From NCBI RefSeq assembly GCF_900626075.1, contig NZ_UYZY01000006.1, positions 62,001-126,000 of the forward strand: a stretch of DNA of 64,000 bases, in the 5' to 3' direction. Numbering within the stretch: the stretch's first letter is position 1; every line of letters starts with the position of its first letter. The translations under genes and the position numbers were made by a program. The notes below the pieces were generated by a model. That model ran no database searches and was not told where the DNA came from. It saw nothing but the letters and a program-made list of their open reading frames with translations. Below are positions 44,725 through 52,874 of the stretch, piece after piece. This stretch comes from Clostridium transplantifaecale. GTDB taxonomy: Bacteria; Bacillota; Clostridia; Lachnospirales; Lachnospiraceae.

Positions 44725-44771
44725 CAGCCGCTCCATAACTGGTAATCAGTAATGGAGCGGCTGCTCTTTTT
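44725..44771 (+). terminator. Terminator of hpf
   Basis: CAGCCGCTCCAT pairs exactly with ATGGAGCGGCTG around a 15-base loop and is followed by CTCTTTTTAT. The rest of 44607-44919 holds no gene I can support. Confidence 0.85.
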
Positions 44772-44919
44772 ATATCCTGATATGGATAAGAAACTTTTTT
44801 GTGCACTGCGGTGTATTTCATTCAGGATACTTGAAGTATTTTCCTATTTTAAACCGTTTTATTTAAGTAGATTCTATATGCGTTAAATAAGTTATTAAGA
44901 AAGGCAGAGGTAGAAGAAA

Positions 44920-45849
44920 ATGAAACACGGGATAAAAAGCAGAATAAAAAAGGGACTGGCAGTAATTACAGTATTAAGTTCCGGCCTACTGATTTCAGCC
45001 TGTTCCGCCGGTTCAGAAGCGGTTCAGGATTTTAAAGAGGCTGCGGAAGAAGTGAAAGAAGCAGCCGAAGAGGCCGTGCCGCACGTTTCCGGTTTATTTA
45101 ACAGCTCTACCAGCTACTTTGACAATTACGAGGAAAAATGGGATGGAACTGTTTTTCGGGTACAGGGAGAAGTTCATATTGCAGAGGATGACAACACCGG
45201 AATTCTTACTGTAAATCCGCAGGATGATACAGAAATTCATATTACAGGCAATTTCAGAAAGAATAAGGGAGAAATGCGGCTCGTTTATGAAGCGCCGGAC
45301 GGAACCTCCACGGTTCTTGCTAAAAGCGGAACAGGTGAAAACAAACAAACCGACGTTGACCTCCCTTTTACAATAAAAGCCGGCGAGGGGCAGTTTAAAC
45401 TTTTAGGCAAGAACTCCGTATATACATTTGATCTGACCTTTACAGATATTCCCCCTGCCTCCATTAACCATAGCGACAGTAAAATACCCGGAACGGCGGC
45501 CGGTTCCTTTAAGGGCAGATATACCGATGTAACATCGCCGGTTGTTCTCATGGAAGCAGATTTGAAAGAAGCGGAAAGTGTGAAAGTTACGGCACGCATA
45601 CACGTTAAAAGCAACAAATCGCAAAAAATGGTTCTTGGAAAATTCAACCTGGCTTATGAATCTTCAGAAGGCGAGATAATCCCAATCATCGACCACAATG
45701 CTGTGGAAACTGCCGACGGCGGTTACGAATGGAAAGACACCTTTATAAAAGAAGGCACACTTCCCGCAGGCAGCACGAAGCTTGTGCTCAGCGGCATTGA
45801 GGGGGAGAATTACACGATTGAGCTGGATGTTACCGTAAAGGTAAAATAA
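44920..45849 (+). CDS. Putative lipoprotein, unknown function
   Basis: 309 residues. A basic start and hydrophobic segment end in a lipobox LISAC (cysteine at residue 28), so the protein should be lipid-anchored on the outside. A short Glu/Ala-rich helix (FKEAAEEVKEAAEEAVPHV) links to a body predicted mostly beta-strand, with two comparable halves beginning near residues 65 (DGTVFRVQGEVHIAEDDNTG) and 195 (GRYTDVTSPVVLMEADLKEA). I recognise no family. It stands alone between the hpf terminator and a long hairpin, in an otherwise unrelated setting. Confidence 0.8.
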   Translation: MKHGIKSRIKKGLAVITVLSSGLLISACSAGSEAVQDFKEAAEEVKEAAEEAVPHVSGLFNSSTSYFDNYEEKWDGTVFRVQGEVHIAEDDNTGILTVNPQDDTEIHITGNFRKNKGEMRLVYEAPDGTSTVLAKSGTGENKQTDVDLPFTIKAGEGQFKLLGKNSVYTFDLTFTDIPPASINHSDSKIPGTAAGSFKGRYTDVTSPVVLMEADLKEAESVKVTARIHVKSNKSQKMVLGKFNLAYESSEGEIIPIIDHNAVETADGGYEWKDTFIKEGTLPAGSTKLVLSGIEGENYTIELDVTVKVK

Positions 45850-45890
45850 TACTAAAATAATGATTCCCTGAAAGGGAAATTGACAGAAAT

Positions 45891-45935
45891 GGGGCGTCTT
45901 CTCTTAGCTGAATATCAGTTAAGAGAAGACGCCCC
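45891..45935. terminator. Strong hairpin between convergent genes
   Basis: Perfect 16-pair arms (GGGGCGTCTTCTCTTA and its complement) around a 13-base loop. It lies between the lipoprotein gene and the convergent giant gene. No T-run follows on the plus strand and only ATTTCTGTC on the minus strand, so it may end both transcripts weakly or mainly protect 3' ends. Confidence 0.6.
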
Positions 45936-46023
45936 TGTGTATCAGCAGATGCTATATACCAGCTGTCCCGTGCATTATATAAAGAAAAATCCGACGGCTA
46001 TAATTTAATCTTTGAAAGAATTG

Positions 46024-49000
46024 TTAGTCCAAGTCAAAAAGATTTCTCTTCACAAAGCGTATCTCTGCATAAATGCTGTCCTGCCTCAGCATCCCTGTCT
46101 CTGCCGCCTCTGGACCGATTATCATCGTCATGCCGTCCATGTCATCCGGAATTTTTCCTTCTCCATTATCTCCTGTAAAACGGAACGTATACCATCTATC
46201 ACTTGCCCCGCTACCCATGCTGCCTTTTGTTCCCTGCTCCCCTGCAATCTCTTCAACAGGGAAGTTCGAAACGCCGTTTTCCTCCGGAAGGCCTGTCAAT
46301 GTGTATACTGTCTCATCGAACTTATTCACCGCCGGCAGGCCGTTTTCTGCCTTTTCACCCTTTTTACCAATTGTGAGCGGTGTTGTCTCACCGTCCGACG
46401 CATTGATTTTCTGAACGCGGAAGGAAAGCTCCAGCGCCTCGTCATACTCGTCGTAATAACAGGTATAACGGTTCGGCGACCCGGCATCCTGAGCCAGCTC
46501 AATGCCGGAAACGGTTCCACCCTCCCGGACTACGGTGTCATAGTAGGAGGTTTCTTCTGTCTCGCTGTTGAGGGCGGCGTAGATGGTGTTGATGAAGAGT
46601 TTCATTTCCATGTCGGGAACGAGCTGCGCATCCTCGGAATCTGAGCCCTCTGTCACATCGTAGAGAGAAAAACCGGTGTAATAAATTTTGCCTTTCGAGT
46701 AAAGGTAGTAGTTGTTTCTAGCATCTCTGACGGTTGTATCAAAGTATTTTGACTCATCATCTTTACCCGAACCTGCAAATGTATACCAGACGGTCACATC
46801 ATCAATCTTTCCCTTCCCAAGCTCCCTTTCCAGATCAAGCTGATAGTAGGGCGCATGATTTTTGGCAACCTTTACTTTCGCTTCGGAAACCTCGTCGGAA
46901 ATCTTAAACGGATATAATCCGATTTGGCCTTCATTCAGAGGTTCAATATACTCCGTGCGCGGCTTTACTCCTAATGCCAGATTTAATGAGAGCTGTGTGT
47001 TGTACGGCGAAGCCGTGTTGACTAATGATGCATAACTGCTGCCCTCTTTCGGGATAAACGCATACTCTAACAGGGCTCCGTTGGTAAATCCCTGCAGTTC
47101 TTCTATCTCGGTCCAGCGTCTGCTGCTGCCTTTGTCTCTTTTGTCTTTGGGCTCGATATCTGTGGTTATAGCAAAGCGATCCATACCCACGGTGTATCTG
47201 AGTTTTTGGGTGAATAAGTAGTTCCATGCGTTTTGAGATGGATATAGTGAATCTCCTTTTCCTGCCACATTGTTTAATTCATATTTTGACTCAACAGGTT
47301 TATCTGAATCCCCTTGTACCTTTTCCTTCCAGAAAAATCCATATTTTTCAACTTCACCATCTGACAATTTTCTGGCTAAATATTTTTCCCGGTCATTATA
47401 CTGATAGTAATAGTATGTGTCACCTGCAATCTGAATAGGATGCTCTGTATCAATATATTTTTTATCAACTGTCACATCCTCATTCAGAGCTGAATGAATA
47501 TCTTTAAAGTAGAAATTTCTTCCGTCTACCTCTACAATTTTTGCTTCATTTTCCCCCGTTATTCCATTCTTCGTTTCATACCACTCTCTCAGTTCAGCTT
47601 CGGTAACATAATTCATATTTGCGTAATACCAAGTCCAAAATATAAATTGAGTTCTATCAATCATCGCATTTCCTAGTTTTTGGTACAAATTCTCAGGCGT
47701 CAAGTTAACCAGTGAACCGCCAACATCTGGAACACTTCTACTTCCTTCATAGTCATAATACCAAATCCGCCAGATACGCCTTCCAACATAAACCGATTTT
47801 GAGCCACTCCGTCCTGCTGTAACAGGGCGCACAATTGCCTTGTATGTCCCTTCTCTTAAAATTTTCTCATATAATTCCCCATCTTCTGGTTCAAGATATA
47901 CGGTTCCCTCTCCATAATTATGATTCTCTATTGCCTCATCATTTTTCTTTTTCTTACCAATATATTCATTTTCTAGTATTCTTTCTTTTTGTAACTGTCC
48001 ACCTTCAGTTGTCAGTTGATTGTTCTTTTTATAGTACTCTGCCCGTTCCAGAGTTAAGTCTTTGTAATAATAATCTTTTTCTTCCGGGGCTAGATAGTTC
48101 TCCGAATTGACATATGAAAAAGCATCATTTGTTATAATTAGAGGTCTCTTGTACTCATCTGAATATTTTTTTAAAACTTCAGTTGCTTTAATAAAGTCAA
48201 TGTCTGTTTGGTCATCTGTGAGAAACTGATTAAAGTCCGTTCCAATTATAAGCAGATCATAGTCTGCCAAGAGACTTTCAGCCGTTATGTGTCCATCTTC
48301 ACAATCAGCAGCGAAATCTCCCTCAGAAATTGACACTAGAGCACCATTTTCAAAATCAAAATGATATCCACCGCCGTTATTTTCTTCCGCTTCTTTTATT
48401 AAATTAGTAAATTGCTTATTTTCTCCGAGATTTTTCCCACCAATGGTATCCGAAAACGGTGTAATCTGAAGTACTTTTACATCTTTCTTTTTCAAATCCG
48501 GCCGCATGTATCCGGTCCACACACTATAAAGAGGATTCTTTTTGTCAAGTGTGGATACTTTCACTTGAAACTGACATATTTCTTCGATTGAATCGACCGG
48601 CATCGGTGTTGTATAGCGTCCTGTGATCCTGGATCCCTCCACATTATAATCATTTGGGGACAAATCCGCAAAACGGCAGGTAAAAACCTGATCGTTTTTT
48701 ATAGATGCACTGGCATTATTATGTGCCCCCGGCTTTCCTGAAGTGGATGCTCCATCCCCTTCTTCATCAAAATAACCGTCACCATTGCGATCCACGATAA
48801 TTTTCATGATAATATTTTCGGCTTTGTCCCCCAGGGGCATTTCAATTGCATAGTCAAATGTCAGCATATTCGATTTAGCTAAAGTATTCAACTCCGGCCT
48901 TGTATCCGAATTCCACCCCTTCTGTATAACCGCAGTTACAACTTCACCATTCTCATCTTTTATAAGCTCAGAATCCTTAATAATAACAGAACTCTTAAAA

Positions 49001-51378
49001 TCTTTTTTTAAATCTACTGTTTTCGTAGTTGGATTTGTTATCTTCGAATCCATCAATATCAGCTTATCAAAATAAGACTTATCCAGGCTTTTATTGTAGT
49101 AATCCTTTACATCTTCTATCCCATATAGTGCAAAAAGCAATCTGGAATCAATATCACATTCCGCATTATATGGGTTATTGTTCATATCGATCCCTTCAAA
49201 CTCATTGATTTGTTTCATAGCATCAGTGATAAGCTGTTCTGTAACTATTACCGGCTGTCCCGATTTTACAAATTCTGCTAATTGCTTTTGCATAAATTGG
49301 GTCACATCATCGCCGCTGAATCTCGCCTTACTTACTGTAGTGTCTGCCCCCAATGCTTGAAGTTCTAAAGATAATTCTACATTTTTAAGAAAATACTCAC
49401 CCGGCGCTTTACTCCATTTTTCGCGTAATAATGGATTCCAGTTCGTGCTGCCGCTGCCTGTTAGAGGATAAGAGCCTGTATTTAATGATACTCCTGATGT
49501 TTTCTTAGTTATATCAATATCAAATCTTTCTTTAGTTGTATAGTCATTTACAAGTAGACCATTGATTAAAGTCTGAGGAATGATTGCATCGTCGGGGAAT
49601 CCGTTACTACGATACTTTACACTCTTTGAACCGCCGCCACCAGATGAGTTCAGCAGCGATGCGTCATCTCCTATAAGTATCAAGTCATACTCTGCGACGA
49701 GATCTACCGCCATACCATTCAAAGTATTCGGCGTTACGTATGTAACTGATATGTCATCCTCGTCAACTCCAATTGCCGTTGCAAGTTTCGGAAGGTTGCC
49801 CGGTACAGAAAGCCAATAATTATTACATGGCTCTATTTCTAATACCTTAACAGAGCCATCCGTTGCATCTTCCGGTGGCCCGTCAGGTGTTACAACACCT
49901 CCAAGCAAAATCTCTTCAACATCTATCTGATGCTTAGAACTGTCTGCTAAAAGAACCGGCACAAAGGGATAACTTATCCAACCTTCCATATAACGTATTA
50001 CATTATCCCACTCTGTTTTGCCGCTATACCCTCCATTATGCAGCACGTCATACCCAACTTCATATTTATCTTCGAGCTTACAAACCTGCTTTTTTTCGTA
50101 CTTTGTCCGGCATTCGACAAACCACTGATACTCCGATTCTGTAATTTTGCCTGCATTGTCTTCTTTATCTCTCAGAAGTTTCGCATATTTTAAAATATCA
50201 TCCCATAAATCAGAATCTATAAACTGATAAAACTGCTCATTTGACTGATTGGCCATTGTTCTAAAGTTATTTAGAAATGTTTTCAAGACACCTGAAGGAG
50301 AATATTTGTCTGATGGATTATAAATAAAATATTTTAGTTTCTCAAAACCATCTACAAAATTTGTGCGGTTAAGTAAAAGTGCATCATAAAATAACTGCTC
50401 GTTCCAAACTACCTGTCCATTAAAACTCCCCGTAGTGAGCCCGTCCCCGTTGACTGCAGTTGTAATCATTTTACTGATTCCATCATCAACATATGCTTTT
50501 CTGGTCAATTTAGATAGGAGTAAAATTAATTTGTCTATATTATTTTCTGCATTCCCTGAGGTTTTTTCTGACGCAACAATAGTCGCCTTGTTATTTGTAT
50601 ATGCATGATCTAAGATAGCCAGTACCACGTCCCATTGCATATCCATTGACTTCCATGTCACGCCATTATCTTTTGATATCTGTCCTTCGTAAACAGCTTG
50701 TCCTCCATCCAAAGGGCTAATGGCCGCTCCATTCTCTGTCCTCAACATAACGGCAGGATTGTTATATTTCCAATAAACGTACAGAGGAGTTTTACTGTAA
50801 CCATTATATTTATATGCAGTTTCATTACTTTGCACCACGACCAAATCTGCTGACTTTACATCTTGAACCGTTACATCACACGCACTTTTGGATTGAACTT
50901 TCACTTTACCCGACCATTCGTCCGGATTACCACTATCTCTGCAGAGAATCTGCTTAACAAAAGTATCTTGGTTGCTATAGCTTTTGTTTTGAACCTCTCT
51001 TACCAGGCCTGAAAATTTAAAATCAATATCAAATGTATTGTCCTGATTCGTATTCTCCCAATAATGTTTCTCATCATTAGCAGCTTCGTGATACAGTCTG
51101 ATTTTCTCTGCCGATACCGGTTCCTGGCCACTAACAGTATATCCCCACTGTCCCTGACCTTCATATGGCACAATTTCTAAAACCACAAACGGATGTTCCT
51201 TACTATATTTAGTCGGATCTATTCCGGCCTGGGCTTCCTGAGACCATCCTGAAACAAGCGCAATTCCTCCGGCCAGCACGCAAATCGACAGAATCACAGC
51301 CAGAATCTTCCATACCGTATGCAGTTTTTTCCCGTCTAACGGGAATTTGTTTTTCTTTTTCTGTACACGTACTTCCAT
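46024..51378 (-). CDS. Giant membrane-anchored protein with repeated DUF5057-like modules, pilus-locus-associated
   Basis: 1784 residues from 51378 (GGGAGG upstream; its ATG overlaps the stop of the preceding minor pilin gene as TAATG). A basic N-terminus and one hydrophobic segment (about 25-45) suggest a signal anchor with the body outside the cell; there is no prepilin motif, LPxTG or C-terminal anchor. A module starting VVLEIVPYEG (about 66), VKVLEIEPCNNYW (about 510) and VKVLQITPFSDT (about 964) and ending in SADLVVVQSNE, YDLILIGDDA and YDLLIIGTDF occurs three times. This recalls DUF5057 proteins; function unknown. Base composition falls sharply toward AT at about 47200-51200 relative to both ends. 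Last gene of the pilus operon, so a surface adhesin or pilus-tip partner is a reasonable inference. Confidence 0.8.
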   Translation of the reverse strand: MEVRVQKKKNKFPLDGKKLHTVWKILAVILSICVLAGGIALVSGWSQEAQAGIDPTKYSKEHPFVVLEIVPYEGQGQWGYTVSGQEPVSAEKIRLYHEAANDEKHYWENTNQDNTFDIDFKFSGLVREVQNKSYSNQDTFVKQILCRDSGNPDEWSGKVKVQSKSACDVTVQDVKSADLVVVQSNETAYKYNGYSKTPLYVYWKYNNPAVMLRTENGAAISPLDGGQAVYEGQISKDNGVTWKSMDMQWDVVLAILDHAYTNNKATIVASEKTSGNAENNIDKLILLLSKLTRKAYVDDGISKMITTAVNGDGLTTGSFNGQVVWNEQLFYDALLLNRTNFVDGFEKLKYFIYNPSDKYSPSGVLKTFLNNFRTMANQSNEQFYQFIDSDLWDDILKYAKLLRDKEDNAGKITESEYQWFVECRTKYEKKQVCKLEDKYEVGYDVLHNGGYSGKTEWDNVIRYMEGWISYPFVPVLLADSSKHQIDVEEILLGGVVTPDGPPEDATDGSVKVLEIEPCNNYWLSVPGNLPKLATAIGVDEDDISVTYVTPNTLNGMAVDLVAEYDLILIGDDASLLNSSGGGGSKSVKYRSNGFPDDAIIPQTLINGLLVNDYTTKERFDIDITKKTSGVSLNTGSYPLTGSGSTNWNPLLREKWSKAPGEYFLKNVELSLELQALGADTTVSKARFSGDDVTQFMQKQLAEFVKSGQPVIVTEQLITDAMKQINEFEGIDMNNNPYNAECDIDSRLLFALYGIEDVKDYYNKSLDKSYFDKLILMDSKITNPTTKTVDLKKDFKSSVIIKDSELIKDENGEVVTAVIQKGWNSDTRPELNTLAKSNMLTFDYAIEMPLGDKAENIIMKIIVDRNGDGYFDEEGDGASTSGKPGAHNNASASIKNDQVFTCRFADLSPNDYNVEGSRITGRYTTPMPVDSIEEICQFQVKVSTLDKKNPLYSVWTGYMRPDLKKKDVKVLQITPFSDTIGGKNLGENKQFTNLIKEAEENNGGGYHFDFENGALVSISEGDFAADCEDGHITAESLLADYDLLIIGTDFNQFLTDDQTDIDFIKATEVLKKYSDEYKRPLIITNDAFSYVNSENYLAPEEKDYYYKDLTLERAEYYKKNNQLTTEGGQLQKERILENEYIGKKKKNDEAIENHNYGEGTVYLEPEDGELYEKILREGTYKAIVRPVTAGRSGSKSVYVGRRIWRIWYYDYEGSRSVPDVGGSLVNLTPENLYQKLGNAMIDRTQFIFWTWYYANMNYVTEAELREWYETKNGITGENEAKIVEVDGRNFYFKDIHSALNEDVTVDKKYIDTEHPIQIAGDTYYYYQYNDREKYLARKLSDGEVEKYGFFWKEKVQGDSDKPVESKYELNNVAGKGDSLYPSQNAWNYLFTQKLRYTVGMDRFAITTDIEPKDKRDKGSSRRWTEIEELQGFTNGALLEYAFIPKEGSSYASLVNTASPYNTQLSLNLALGVKPRTEYIEPLNEGQIGLYPFKISDEVSEAKVKVAKNHAPYYQLDLERELGKGKIDDVTVWYTFAGSGKDDESKYFDTTVRDARNNYYLYSKGKIYYTGFSLYDVTEGSDSEDAQLVPDMEMKLFINTIYAALNSETEETSYYDTVVREGGTVSGIELAQDAGSPNRYTCYYDEYDEALELSFRVQKINASDGETTPLTIGKKGEKAENGLPAVNKFDETVYTLTGLPEENGVSNFPVEEIAGEQGTKGSMGSGASDRWYTFRFTGDNGEGKIPDDMDGMTMIIGPEAAETGMLRQDSIYAEIRFVKRNLFDLD

Positions 51379-52157
51379 TACTGCCTCCCATCCTCGCCGT
51401 CGCCGCTGCCGTTCCACCAAAGCACAGCCAACCTGTTTCTCGGAGTAGCACTGGTATCTACGGAATAGCTTTTACTGTCCAGATATTGGAATGTAATTGC
51501 AAAATCTACAGTTACTTTACCCTCTGTTTTGTAAAAATACCCTGTGTCACCGATCCGCTCTTTCTCTGTCAATACAGGATAAATCGTAAACTTCAGTTCC
51601 TGCACCTTATCGCTGATCAGGTACTCCCGTCCTTTGCTCGCGTTTTCTTCAAATGCTTTCCTTACCGTATCAGGCGAAAGCGCTCCCAGTGACTGGAGAT
51701 TCTCCTCACTGCCTTCTTCCTCTCCGGTTGAATTTGCTTCTTCCAATGCACCGGAATCCTCTTCCGCAAGAAAGCCGCTGTTTTGATACAGACAGTTGGT
51801 CTCCTTATTAAACCATAACATTTCACCGCTGAATTTCGCCTTTCCGGCCTCCTCCGTCACTTCACCGGTAAACAGATAGGTTCCTTTCTCCCCTTCGTTG
51901 AGGTACAAAGACCTGGCACCCATCACGGTATTGCTGATTCTACGGCTGACGGTCTGGCTTTCAGTCTGAATATTGGAATAAGAAATCGTAGAGCGGTAAA
52001 GGCGGGTGGAACTGCCAAACAGGGACGTCATCATGAGTCCGACAATTGCCATAACCGAGATGCCTACTAAAAGCTCTATCAGCGTAAATCCTTTATTGGC
52101 ATTCTTCCGGCTCTCTTTCCCGGCTATTAATGCCGCTTTTATTTCTGCTCTGTCCAT
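51378..52157 (-). CDS. Minor pilin, PilW-like
   Basis: 259 residues. A long prepilin leader ends ANKG, followed by FTLIELLVGISVMAIVGLMM (class III signal: Gly before Phe, Glu at +5), so PilD would cut after residue 23. The body contains a YRSTISYSNIQTESQTVSRRISN helix as in PilW/GspJ-type subunits, then a Glu/Ser-rich insert (about 130-155). GGAGGGG precedes the start. Its stop overlaps the start of the giant gene. The upstream spacer holds a dispersed repeat. Confidence 0.82.
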   Translation of the reverse strand: MDRAEIKAALIAGKESRKNANKGFTLIELLVGISVMAIVGLMMTSLFGSSTRLYRSTISYSNIQTESQTVSRRISNTVMGARSLYLNEGEKGTYLFTGEVTEEAGKAKFSGEMLWFNKETNCLYQNSGFLAEEDSGALEEANSTGEEEGSEENLQSLGALSPDTVRKAFEENASKGREYLISDKVQELKFTIYPVLTEKERIGDTGYFYKTEGKVTVDFAITFQYLDSKSYSVDTSATPRNRLAVLWWNGSGDGEDGRQ

Positions 52158-52188
52158 CCCGTCCCCTCCTTTCCCTCTCTGTTTATTC

Positions 52189-52250
52189 CGGGATTTTCAC
52201 GAAAAGCATGTGAAAACACCTCCCGGAATTCATCCCCAGTGAACAGTAAC
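52189..52250 (-). repeat. Dispersed repeat within pilus operon
   Basis: GGGATTTTCACG then GTGAAAACACCTCCCGGAAT (52210-52229), and GTGAACAGTAAC (52239-52250), which reads GTTACTGTTCAC on the minus strand. This is the most complete copy, uniting both halves of the family in one unit. It lies between two genes of the pilus operon. Confidence 0.75.
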
Positions 52251-52310
52251 TTTATTCCTGCTTCACTTACCTCTGAATCCCTCCCGCCAACATCTTTTCA
52301 TATGCCTAAA

Positions 52311-52874
52311 CTACTGCACCAAACCCGCATCGCCTGTCTCACACCGGCCATTTTCCCGGTAAACAGTAAGATACTGCGTTTTTCCGGCTCCTTTAACCGC
52401 CAGTGTGCCTGCTCCCTCTATGCAGGAACCGGTATCCCGGTCAAAGCGCCAGACATGGATCAGGGTTCCTTTGGAATCCCCTTCCGTGCCGCTTTCTTCT
52501 CCGCTCCCGCCGGACAGCAGTTCATATTTCATAACCCCCGAACGCCCCAGCATAACCTTCTCCGACTGGATCTCCCAGTAAGTGTCTTCCTCATCGTCCG
52601 ATTTTCTTTTTTCTATCTCATGCACGCAGTAATAGTCTTTATCTTTCAGGTAAAGGCTCAGGCGCCACTTCCCGGATTTCGACATGGCGCTTGTCTTTGA
52701 GAGATTGATCTGATTGCTGAGGGCGTTAACATACTTTTCCGTTTCCTTCCTCTTTGCCGAACTGGTTCCGAGGAAAAGCATCCCGCTGAGTACCAGAAGA
52801 ATGGTCATTGCAATAATGAGTTCTATCAGTGAAAAACCCCCGTTTGCTTTATCCTCTTTTCCTACATTCATCAT
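52311..52874 (-). CDS. Minor pilin, FimT/GspH-like
   Basis: 187 residues. Short leader ending NGG, then FSLIELIIAMTILLVLSGMLF, a class III prepilin signal with Glu at +5. The helix continues into NALSNQINLSKTSAMSKSGKW, the pattern of GspH/FimT-type minor subunits that start pilus assembly. A Gly/Ser/Glu-rich loop lies near 120-135. The start overlaps the stop of the PilX-like gene by 4 bases. Confidence 0.82.
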   Translation of the reverse strand: MMNVGKEDKANGGFSLIELIIAMTILLVLSGMLFLGTSSAKRKETEKYVNALSNQINLSKTSAMSKSGKWRLSLYLKDKDYYCVHEIEKRKSDDEEDTYWEIQSEKVMLGRSGVMKYELLSGGSGEESGTEGDSKGTLIHVWRFDRDTGSCIEGAGTLAVKGAGKTQYLTVYRENGRCETGDAGLVQ

